Of a stretch of DNA of 64,000 nt, positions 1 to 9,828 are shown one piece after another. The notes below the pieces were generated by a model. That model was not told the origin of the DNA and ran no database searches. It saw nothing but the letters and a program-made list of their open reading frames with translations. The position numbers and the translations under genes are program-made. Position 1 is the first letter of the stretch. Each line of letters starts with the position of its first letter. The DNA is from Luzula sylvatica. Lineage: Eukaryota; Streptophyta; Magnoliopsida; Poales; Juncaceae. The DNA is taken from assembly GCA_946800325.1 (NCBI GenBank), contig OX326961.1:40431543-40495542 (forward strand), written 5' to 3'.

Positions 1-868
1 TCGAAAAACAAACTTTCTTTGTGTTTGTGAAATTTGGAGAAAAGTTACGTACTAAAAGATACGATACAAATGATCTTAAAACACGTTATTTGAACTACTC
101 AAGGCGTTAAAATCTTGTTTTGAATCGAAAAACAAACTTTCTTAGTGTTTGTGAAATTCGGTGAAAAGTTGTGTAGTAAAAGATACGGTACAAATGATCG
201 AAAAACACGTTATTTGAGCTCCTCAAAGCGTTAAAATCTTGTTTAGAATCGAAAAACAAACTATCTTAGTGTTTGTGAAATTTGGTGAAAAGTTATGTAC
301 TAAAAGATACGATACAAATGATCTTAAAACACGTTATTTGAACTCGTCAAAGCGTTAAAATCTTGTTTTGAATCTAAAAACAAACTTTCTTAGTGTTTGT
401 GAAATTTTGTGAAAAGTTACGTGGTAAAAGATACGATACAAATGATCTACAGACACGTTATTTGAACTCCTCACAGCGTTAAAATCTTGTTTTGAATCGA
501 AAAACAAACTATCTTAGTGTTTGTGAAATTTGGTGAAAAGTTATGTACTGAAAGATACGATACAAATGATCTAGAAACACGTTATTTGAACTCCTCAAAG
601 CGTTAAAAGCTTGTTTTGAATCGAAACACAAACTTTCTTAGTGTTTGTGAAATTTCGTGAAAAGTTATGTAGTAAAAGATACGATACAAAGGATCTAAAA
701 ACACGTTATTTGAACTCCTCAAAACGTTAAAATCTTGTTTTGAATCGAAAAACAAACTTTCTTAGTGTTTGTGAAATTTGGTGATAAGTTATGTAGTAAA
801 AGATACGATACAAATGATCTTAAAACACGTTATTTGAACTCGTCAAAGCGTTAAAATCTTGTTTTGAA

Positions 869-992
869 TCGAAAAACAAACTTTCTTAGTGTTTGTGAAA
901 TTTGGTGAAAAGTTATGTGGTAAAAGATACGGTACAAATGATCTAAAAACACGTTATTTGAACTCCTCAAAGCGTTAAAATCTTGTTTCGAA
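869..992. repeat. Representative 124-bp monomer with position map
   Basis: This copy is close to the consensus and serves as a position map. Positions 1-9 are TCGAAAAAC (TCT in one subtype). Position 15 is T or A and position 17 is C or G (CTTTC, CTATC, CTATG). Positions 21-32 (GTGTTTGTGAAA) are almost invariant. Positions 34-37 vary between TTGG, TCGG, TTCG and TTTG. Positions 50-53 are subtype-specific (TAGT, TACT, TGGT, TACG, TTCT). Positions 53-62 (TAAAAGATAC) are strongly conserved. Position 63 onward reads GATAC or GGTAC. Positions 72-75 are GATC in nearly every copy. Positions 76-81 separate TAAAAA, TTAAAA, TAGAAA and TACAAA classes. Positions 86-92 (TTATTTG) are conserved. Position 94 is A or G (GAACTC or GAGCTC). 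Positions 113-116 carry TCTT, GCTT or TGTG. Conserved and variable stretches alternate within the unit. Confidence 0.9.
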
Positions 993-1116
993 TCGAAAAA
1001 CAAACTATGTTAGTGTTTGTGAAATTTGGTGAAAAGTTATGTACAAAAAGGTACGATACAAATGATCTAAAAACACGTTATTTGAACTCCTCAAAGCGTT
1101 AAAAGCTTGTTTTGAA

Positions 1117-1239
1117 TCGAAACTCAAACTTTCTTAGTGTTTGTGAAATTTCGTGAAAAGTTATGTAGTAAAAGATACGATACAAATGATCTAAAACATG
1201 TTATTTGAACTCCTCAAAGCGTTAAAATCTTGTTTTGAA
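1117..1239. repeat. 123-bp monomer subtype (first of about 28)
   Basis: This monomer lacks one A in the run after GATC (GATCTAAAACATG instead of GATCTAAAAACACG), and CACG is changed to CATG alongside. The next copy therefore starts 123 bp later. The same paired change recurs near 3297, 5530, 10860, 12100, 13957, 16683, 20030, 23376, 25361, 28330, 30319, 33296, 35277, 36640, 39986, 41349, 42463, 44447, 45812, 49157, 50520, 52998, 55105, 56346, 58328, 61922 and 63907. That is 28 copies, matching the 28-bp shortfall of the last monomer start (63957) from 516 x 124 exactly. The deletion and the C-to-T change travel together, so all copies probably descend from one mutated monomer spread by amplification. 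It is the only length class I can detect and works as a natural phase marker for the longer repeats. Confidence 0.93.
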
Positions 1240-2107
1240 TCGAAAAACAAACTTTCTTAGTGTTTGTGAAATTTGGTGAAAAGTTATGTAGTAAAAGATA
1301 CGATACAAAGGATCTAAAAACACGTTATTTGAACTCCTCAAAGCGTTAAAATCTTGTTTTGAATCGAAAAACAAACTTTCTTAGTGTTTGTGAAATTTGG
1401 TGAAAAGTTATGTGGTAAAAGATACGATACAAATGATCTAGAAACACGTTATTTGAACTCCTCAAAGCGTTAAAATCTTGTTTTGAATCGAAAAACAAAC
1501 TATCTTAGTGTTTGTGAAATTTGGTGAAAAGTTATGTACTAAAAGATACGATACAAATGATCTAGAAACACGTTATTTGAACTCCTCAAAGCGTTAAAAG
1601 CTTGTTTTGAATCGAAACACAAACTTTCTTAGTGTTTGTGAAATTTGGTGAAAAGATCTGTAGTAAAAGATACGATACAAATGATCTTAAAACACGTTAT
1701 TTGAACTCGTCAAAGCGTTAAAATCTTGTTTTGAATCGAAAAACAAACTTTCTTAGTGTTTGTGAAATTTGGTGAAAAGTTATGTGGTAAAAGATACGAT
1801 ACAAATGATCTAGAAACACGTTATTTGAACTCCTCAAAGCGTTAAAATCTTGTTTTGAATCGAAAAACAAACTATCTTAGTGTTTGTGAAATTTGGTGAA
1901 AAGTTATGTACTAAAAGATACGATACAAATGATCTAGAAACACGTTATTTGAACTCCTCAAAGCGTTAAAAGCTTGTTTTGAATCGAAACACAAACTTTC
2001 TTAGTGTTTGTGAAATTTCGTGAAAAGTTATGTAGTAAAAGATACGATACAAAGGATCTAAAAACAGGTTATTTGAACTCCTCAAAGCGTTAAAATCTTG
2101 TTTTGAA

Positions 2108-3842
2108 TCGAAAAACAAACTTTCTTTGTGTTTGTGAAATTTGGAGAAAAGTTACTTACTAAAAGATACGATACAAATGATCTTAAAACACGTTATTTGA
2201 ACTACTCAAGGCGTTAAAATCTTGTTTTGAATCGAAAAACAAACTTTCTTAGTGTTTGTGAAATTCGGTGAAAAGTTGTGTAGTAAAAGATACGGTACAA
2301 ATGATCTAAAAACACGTTATTTGAGCTCCTCAAAGCGTTAAAATCTTGTTTAGAATCGAAAAACAAACTATCTTAGTGTTTGTGAAATTTGGTGAAAAGT
2401 TATGTACCAAAAGATACGATACAAATGATCTTAAAACACGTTATTTGAACTCGTCAAAGCGTTAAAATCTTGTTTTGAATCTAAAAACAAACTTTCTTAG
2501 TGTTTGTGAAATTTTGTGAAAAGTTACGTGGTAAAAGATACGATACAAATGATCTACAGACACGTTATTTGAACTCCTCACAGCGTTAAAATCTTGTTTT
2601 GAATCGAAAAACAAACTATCTTAGTGTTTGTGAAATTTGGTGAAAAGTTATGTACTGAAAGATACGATACAAATGATCTAGAAACACGTTATTTGAACTC
2701 CTCAAAGCGTTAAAAGCTTGTTTTGAATCGAAACACAAACTTTCTTAGTGTTTGTGAAATTTCGTGAAAAGTTATGTAGTAAAAGATACGATACAAAGGA
2801 TCTAAAAACACGTTATTTGAACTCCTCAAAACGTTAAAATCTTGTTTTGAATCGAAAAACAAACTTTCTTAGTGTTTGTGAAATTTGGTGATAAGTTATG
2901 TAGTAAAAGATACGATACAAATGATCTTAAAACACGTTATTTGAACTCGTCAAAGCGTTAAAATCTTGTTTTGAATCGAAAAACAAACTTTCTTAGTGTT
3001 TGTGAAATTTGGTGAAAAGTTATGTGGTAAAAGATACGGTACAAATGATCTAAAAACACGTTATTTGAACTCCTCAAAGCGTTAAAATCTTGTTTTGAAT
3101 CGAAAAACAAACTATGTTAGTGTTTGTGAAATTTGGTGAAAAGTTATGTACAAAAAGGTACGATACAAATGATCTAAAAACACGTTATTTGAACTCCTCA
3201 AAGCGTTAAAAGCTTGTTTTGAATCGAAACTCAAACTTTCTTAGTGTTTGTGAAATTTCGTGAAAAGTTATGTAGTAAAAGATACGATACAAATGATCTA
3301 AAACATGTTATTTGAACTCCTCAAAGCGTTAAAATCTTGTTTTGAATCGAAAAACAAACTTTCTTAGTGTTTGTGAAATTTGGTGAAAAGTTATGTAGTA
3401 AAAGATACGATACAAAGGATCTAAAAACACGTTATTTGAACTCCTCAAAGCGTTAAAATCTTGTTTTGAATCGAAAAACAAACTTTCTTAGTGTTTGTGA
3501 AATTTGGTGAAAAGTTATGTGGTAAAAGATACGATACAAATGATCTAGAAACACGTTATTTGAACTCCTCAAAGCGTTAAAATCTTGTTTTGAATCGAAA
3601 AACAAACTATCTTAGTGTTTGTGAAATTTGGTGAAAAGTTATGTACTAAAAGATACGATACAAATGATCTAGAAACACGTTATTTGAACTCCTCAAAGCG
3701 TTAAAAGCTTGTTTTGAATCGAAACACAAACTTTCTTAGTGTTTGTGAAATTTCGTGAAAAGTTATGTAGTAAAAGATACGATACAAAGGATCTAAAAAC
3801 AGGTTATTTGAACTCCTCAAAGCGTTAAAATCTTGTTTTGAA
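2108..3842. repeat. 14-monomer higher-order repeat, copy 2 (1735 bp)
   Basis: Fourteen monomers (thirteen of 124 bp, one of 123 bp) follow the same order as copy 1 but lack its three extra monomers. The next related unit opens at 3843 with the GGAGAAAAG variant, 1735 bp after 2108. A private change, GTTACTTAC near 2152, separates it from copy 1. From about 2108 to 3370 this unit also matches 9670-10935 at a fixed offset of 7562 bp (for example CAAAAAGG at 3151 and 10713). The same block was therefore copied again further right. Confidence 0.82.
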
Positions 3843-4087
3843 TCGAAAAACAAACTTTCTTAGTGTTTGTGAAATTTGGAGAAAAGTTACGTACTAAAAG
3901 ATACGATACAAATGATCTTAAAACACGTTATTTGAACTACTCAAAGAGTTAAAATCTTGTTTTGAATCGAAAAACAAACTTTCTTAGTGTTTGTGAAATT
4001 CGGTGAAAAGTTATGTAGTAAAAGATACGGTACAAATGATCTAAAAACACGTTATTTGAGCTCCTCAAAGCGTTAAAATCTTGTTTA

Positions 4088-4870
4088 GAATCGAAAAACA
4101 AACTATCTTAGTGTTTGTGAAATTTGGTGAAAAGTTATGTACTAAAAGATACGATACAAATGATCTTAAAACACGTTATTTGAACTACTCAAAGCGTTAA
4201 AATCTTGTTTTGAATCGAAAAACAAACTTTCTTAGTGTTTGTGAAATTCGGTGGAAAGTTATGTAGTAAAAGATACGGTACAAATGATCTAAAAACACGT
4301 TATTTGAGCTCCTCAAAGCGTTAAAATCTTGTTTAGAATCGAAAAACAAACTATCTTAGTGTTTGTGAAATTTGGTGAAAAGTTATGTACTAAAAGATAC
4401 GATACAAATGATCTTAAAACACGTTATTTGAACTCGTCAAAGCGTTAAAATCTTGTTTTGAATCTAAAAACAAACTATCTTAGTGTTTGTGAAATTTGGT
4501 GAAAAGTTATGTACTAAAAGATACGATACAAATGATCTTAAAACACGTTATTTGAACTACTCAAAGCGTTAAAATCTTGTTTTGAATCGAAAAACAAACT
4601 TTCTTAGTGTTTGTGAAATTCGGTGGAAAGTTATGTAGTAAAAGATACGGTACAAATGATCTAAAAACACGTTATTTGAGCTCCTCAAAGCGTTAAAATC
4701 TTGTTTAGAATCGAAAAACAAACTATCTTAGTGTTTGTGAAATTTGGTGAAAAGTTATGTACTAAAAGATACGATACAAATGATCTTAAAACACGTTATT
4801 TGAACTCGTCAAAGCGTTAAAATCTTGTTTTGAATCTAAAAACAAACTATCTTAGTGTTTGTGAAATTTG
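4088..4870. repeat. Local tandem duplication of a 372-bp trimer
   Basis: A three-monomer block is present twice in a row. The rare GTGGAAAG variant occurs at 4251 and again at 4623, 372 bp apart. The surrounding monomer order (CTATC class with ACTACTC, then TTCGGTGG with GAGCTC, then CTATC with ACTCGTC) repeats with it. The two copies differ at very few bases. It is one of the shortest segmental steps seen in the window and shows that exchange in register by three monomers occurs. A similar 372-bp step explains the length difference between the 2107- and 1735-bp units at 1-3842. Confidence 0.75.
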
Positions 4871-6549
4871 GTGAAAAGTTATGTACTGAAAGATACGATA
4901 CAAATGATCTAGAAACACGTTATTTGAACTCCTCAAAGCGTTAAAAGCTTGTTTTGAATCGAAACACAAACTTTCTTAGTGTTTGTGAAATTTCGTGAAA
5001 AGTTATGTAGTAAAAGATACGATACAAAGGATCTAAAAACACGTTATTTGAACTCCTCAAAACGTTAAAATCTTGTTTTGAATCGAAAAACAAACTTTCT
5101 TAGTGTTTGTGTAATTTGGTGATAAGTTATGTAGTAAAAGATACGATACAAATGATCTTAAAACACGTTATTTGAACTCGTCAAAGCGTTAAAATCTTGT
5201 TTTGAATCGAAAAACAAACTTTCTTAGTGTTTGTGAAATTTGGTGAAAAGTTATGTGGTAAAAGATACGGTACAAATGATCTAAAAACACGTTATTTGAA
5301 CTCCTCAAAGCGTTAAAATCTTGTTTTGAATCGAAAAACAAACTATGTTAGTGTTTGTGAAATTTGGTGAAAAGTTATGTTCTAAAAGGTACGATACAAA
5401 TGATCTAAAAACACGTTATTTGAACTCCACAAAGCGTTAAAAGCTTGTTTTGAATCGAAACTCAAACTTTCTTAGTGTTTGTGAAATTTCGTGAAAAGTT
5501 ATGTAGTAAAAGATACGATACAAATGATCTAAAACATGTTATTTGAACTCCTCGAAGCGTTAAAATCTTGTTTTGAATCGAAAAACAAACTTTCTTAGTG
5601 TTTGTGAAATTTGGTGAAAAGTTATGTAGTAAAAGATACGATACAAAGGATCTAAAAACAGGTTATTTGAACTCCTCAAAGCGTTAAAATCTTGTTTTGA
5701 ATCGAAAAACAAACTTTCTTAGTGTTTGTGAAATTCGGTGAAAAGTTATGTAGTAAAAGATACGGTACAAATGATCTAAAAACACGTTATTTGAGCTCCT
5801 CAAAGCGTTAAAATCTTGTTTAGAATCGAAAAACAAACTATCTTAGTGTTTGTGAAATTTGGTGAAAAGTTATGTACTAAAAGATACGATACAAATGATC
5901 TTAAAACACGTTATTTGAACTACTCAAAGCGTTAAAATCTTGTTTTGAATCGAAAAACAAACTTTCTTAGTGTTTGTGAAATTCGGTGAAAAGTTATGTA
6001 GTAAAAGATACGGTACAAATGATCTAAAAACACGTTATTTGAGCTCCTCAAAGCGTTAAAATCTTGTTTAGAATCGAAAAACAAACTATCTTAGTGTTTG
6101 TGAAATTTGGTGAAAAGTTATGTACTAAAAGATACGATACAAATGATCTTAAAACACGTTATTTGAACTCGTCAAAGCGTTAAAATCTTGTTTTGAATCT
6201 AAAAACAAACTATCTTAGTGTTTGTGAAATTTGGTGAAAAGTTATGTACTGAAAGATACGATACAAATGATCTAGAAACACGTTATTTGAACTCCTCAAA
6301 GCGTTAAAAGCTTGTTTTGAATCGAAACACAAACTTTCTTAGTGTTTGTGAAATTTCGTGAAAAGTTATGTAGTAAAAGATACGATACAAAGGATCTAAA
6401 AACACGTTATTTGAACTCCTCAAAACGTTAAAATCTTGTTTTGAATCGAAAAACAAACTTTCTTAGTGTTTGTGTAATTTGGTGATAAGTTATGTAGTAA
6501 AAGATACGATACAAATGATCTTAAAACACGTTATTTGAACTCGTCAAAG
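4447..6549. repeat. 11-monomer (1363-bp) direct duplication, about 1.5 copies
   Basis: The stretch 4447-5186 recurs at 5810-6549 at a fixed offset of 1363 bp (eleven monomers, one of them 123 bp). The GTGTAATTT variant marks it, at 5109 and 6472. Past 6549 the order diverges into the CACAGCG class. The same 1363-bp spacing of GTGTAATTT recurs inside the large repeats further right (36221 and 37584), where it was carried along by later amplification. The change at about 5552 (CTCGAAGCG) is private to this copy. Confidence 0.72.
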
Positions 6550-8228
6550 CGTTAAAATCTTGTTTTGAATCTAAAAACAAACTTTCTTAGTGTTTGTGAA
6601 ATTTTGTGAAAAGTTACGTGGTAAAAGATACGATACAAATGATCTACAAACACGTTATTTGAACTCCTCACAGCGTTAAAATCTTGTTTTGAATCGAAAA
6701 ACAAACTATCTTAATGTTTGTGAAATTTGGTGAAAAGTTATGTACGAAAAGATACGATACAAATGATCTAAAAACACGTCATTTGAGCTCCTCAAAGCGT
6801 TAAAAGCTTGTTTTGAATCGAAAAACAAACTTTCTTAGTGTTTGTGATATTTGGTGATAAGTTATGTAGTAAAAGATACGATACAAATGATCTTAAAACA
6901 CATTATTTGAACTCGTGAAAGCGTTAAAATCTTGTTTTGAATCGAAAAACAAACTTTCTTAGTGTTTGTGAAATTTGGTGAAAAGTTATGTGGTAAAAGA
7001 TACGGTACAAATGATCTAAAAACACGTTATTTGAACTCCTCAAAACGTTACAATCTTGTTTTGAATCGAAAAACAAACTATCTTAGTGTTTGTGAAATTT
7101 GGTGAAAAGTTATGTACTAAAAGATACGATACAAATGATCTAGAAACACGTTATTTGAACTCCTCAAAGCGTTAAAAGCTTGTTTTGAATCGAAACACAA
7201 ACTTTCTTAGTGTTTGTGAAATTTCGTGGAAAGTTATGTAGTAAAAGATACGATACAAAGGATCTAAAAACAGGTTATTTGAACTCCTCAAAGCGTTAAA
7301 ATCTTGTTTTGAATCGAAAAACAAACTTTCTTAGTGTTTGTGAAATTCGGTGAAAAGTTATGTAGTAAAAGATACGGTACAAATGATCTAAAAACACGTT
7401 ATTTGAGCTCCTCAAAGCGTTAAAATCTTGTTTAGAATCGAAAAACAAACTATCTTAGTGTTTGTGAAATTTGGTGAAAAGTTATGTACTAAAAGATACG
7501 ATACAAATGATCTTAAAACACGTTATTTGAACTACTCAAAGCGTTAAAATCTTGTTTTGAATCGAAAAACAAACTTTCTTAGTGTTTGTGAAATTCGGTG
7601 AAAAGTTATGTAGTAAAAGATACGGTACAAATGATCCAAAAACACGTTATTTGAGCTCCTCAAAGCGTTAAAATCTTGTTTAGAATCGGAAAACAAACTA
7701 TCTTAGTGTTTGTGAAATTTGGTGAAAAGTTATGTACTAAAAGATACGATACAAATGATCTTAAAACACGTTATTTGAACTCGTCAAAGCGTTAAAATCT
7801 TGTTTTGAATCGAAAAACAAACTATCTTAGTGTTTGTGAAATTTGTTGAAAAGTTATGTACTGAAAGATACGATACAAATGATCTAGAAACACGTTATTT
7901 GAACTCCTCAAAGCGTTAAAAGCTTGTTTTGAATCGAAACACAAACTTTCTTAGTGTTTGTGAAATTTCGTGAAAAGTTATGTAGTAAAAGATACGATAC
8001 AAAGGATCTAAAAACACGTTATTTGAACTCCTCAAAACGTTAAAATCTTGTTTTGAATCGAAAAACAAACTTTCTTAGTGTTTGTGAAATTTGGTGATAA
8101 GTTATGTAGTAAAAGATACGATACAAATGATCTTAAAACACGTTATTTGAACTCGTCAAAGCGTTAAAATCTTGTTTTGAATCGAAAAACAAACTTTCTT
8201 AGTGTTTGTGAAATTTGGTGAAAAGTTA
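4463..8228. repeat. Duplicated block, left copy (partner at 12892-16657)
   Basis: About 3.77 kb here matches 12892-16657 at a constant offset of 8429 bp (68 monomers, three of them 123 bp). Shared markers include GTGGAAAG (4623 and 13052), CTCCACAAAG (5427 and 13856 for CCAC) and ATCTAC in a GTTACGTGG monomer (6642 and 15071). The copies have diverged more than the 3347- or 4958-bp copies have. Differences include ATCTACAAAC here against ATCTACGAAC there, and TTTGAACTCC against TTTCAACTCC near the right end. Past 8228 the monomer order no longer corresponds. This looks like an older duplication that predates the amplifications in the middle of the window. Confidence 0.78.
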
Positions 8229-8776
8229 TGTGGTAAAAGATACGGTACAAATGATCTAAAAATACGTTATTTGAACTCCTCAAAGCGTTAAAATCTTGTT
8301 TTGAATCGAAAAACAAACTATGTTAGTGTTTGTGAAATTTGGTGAAAAGTTATGTACAAAAAGGTACGATACAAATGATCTAAAAACACGTTATTTGAAC
8401 TCCTCAAAGCGTTAAAAGCTTGTTTTGAATCGAAACTCAAACTTTCTTAGTGTTTGTGAAATTTCGTCAAAAGTTACGTAGTAAAAGATACGATACAAAT
8501 GATCTACAAACATGTTATTTGAACTACTCAAAGCGTTAAAATCTTGTTTTGAATCGAAAAACAAACTTTCTTAGTGTTTGTGAAATTCGGTGAAAAGTTA
8601 TGTAGTAAAAGATACGATACAAATGATCTAAAAATGCGTTATTTGAGCTCCTCAAAGCGTTAAAAGTGTGTTTTGAATCGAAAAACAAACTTTCTTAGTG
8701 TTTGTGAAATTTGGTGAAAAGATCTGTAGTAAAAGATACGATACAAATGATCTTAAAACACGTTATTTGAACTCGT

Positions 8777-9828
8777 CAAAGCGTTAAAATCTTGTTTTGA
8801 ATCGAAAAACAAACTTTCTTAGTGTTTGTGAAATTTGGTGAAAAGTTATGTGGTAAAAGATACGATACAAATGATCTAGAAACACGTTATTTGAACTCCT
8901 CAAAGCGTTAAAATCTTGTTTTGAATCGAAAAACAAACTATCTTAGTGTTTGTGAAATTTGGTGAAAAGTTATGTACTAAAAGATACGATACAAATGATC
9001 TAGAAACACGTTATTTGAACTCCTCAAAGCGTTAAAAGCTTGTTTGGAATCGAAACACAAACTTTCTTAGTGTTTGTGAAATTTCGTGAAAAGTTATGTA
9101 GTAAAAGATACGATACAAAGGATCTAAAAACAGGTTATTTGAACTCCTCAAAGCGTTAAAATCTTGTTTTGAATCGAAAAACAAACTTTCTTTGTGTTTG
9201 TGAAATTTGGAGAAAAGTTACGTACTAAAAGATACGATACAAATGATCTTAAAACACGTTATTTGAACTACTCAAAGCGTTAAAATCTTGTTTTGAATCG
9301 AAAAACAAACTTTCTTAGTGTTTGTGAAATTTGGTGAAAAGTTATGTGGTAAAAGATACGATACAAATGATCTAGAAACACGTTATTTGAACTCCTCAAA
9401 GCGTTAAAATCTTGTTTTGAATCGAAAAACAAACTATCTTAGTGTTTGTGAAATTTGGTGAAAAGTTATGTACTAAAAGATACGATACAAATGATCTAGA
9501 AACACGTTATTTGAACTCCTCAAAGCGTTAAAAGCTTGTTTGGAATCGAAACACAAACTTTCTTAGTGTTTGTGAAATTTCGTGAAAAGTTATGTAGTAA
9601 AAGATACGATACAAAGGATCTAAAAACAGGTTATTTGAACTCCTCAAAGCGTTAAAATCTTGTTTTGAATCGAAAAACAAACTTTCTTTGTGTTTGTGAA
9701 ATTTGGAGAAAAGTTACGTACTAAAAGATACGATACAAATGATCTTAAAACACGTTATTTGAACTACTCAAAGCGTTAAAATCTTGTTTTGAATCGAAAA
9801 ACAAACTTTCTTAGTGTTTGTGAAATTC
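8777..9828. repeat. Tandem duplication of a 496-bp tetramer
   Basis: Four monomers are repeated once in tandem. The rare variant TGTTTGGAATCG appears at about 9045 and 9541, and CTTTCTTTG at 9186 and 9682, both exactly 496 bp (4 x 124) apart. The two copies look identical over most of their length. Upstream of the duplication the sequence aligns with 1654 onward at an offset of 7066 bp. Downstream the offset is 7562 bp. The 496-bp difference shows that the tetramer was added after this segment was copied from, or with, the 1-3842 type of repeat. Confidence 0.8.

Larger units (their letters stand above)
1..2107. repeat. 17-monomer higher-order repeat, copy 1 (2107 bp)
   Basis: Seventeen monomers (sixteen of 124 bp and one of 123 bp) form a unit whose order is repeated from 2108 onward. 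The CTTTCTTTG variant of the first monomer recurs at 2108. The ACAAAAAGG variant at 1043 recurs at 3150, exactly 2107 bp later. Relative to copy 2 this unit has three extra monomers near its right end. These include the monomer starting at 1612, which begins as the CGAAACAC class but continues as the AAAAGATCTG class. That monomer looks like the junction of an internal 372-bp (three-monomer) insertion or duplication. The base at 201 (GATCG for GATCT) distinguishes this copy from copy 2. Whether the unit begins exactly at base 1 is unknown, because the window is cut there. Confidence 0.85.

Noticed and set aside
4003..4020. CENP-B box
   Set aside because: ATTCGGTGAAAAG has TTCG, but the required CGGG half is missing on either strand, so the core pattern TTCGnnnnAnnCGGG is not met in any subtype I read.
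8460..8480. AATTTCGTCAAAAG as a regulatory site
   Set aside because: It is a single substitution (TGA to TCA) in an ordinary monomer and is best read as a private mutation.
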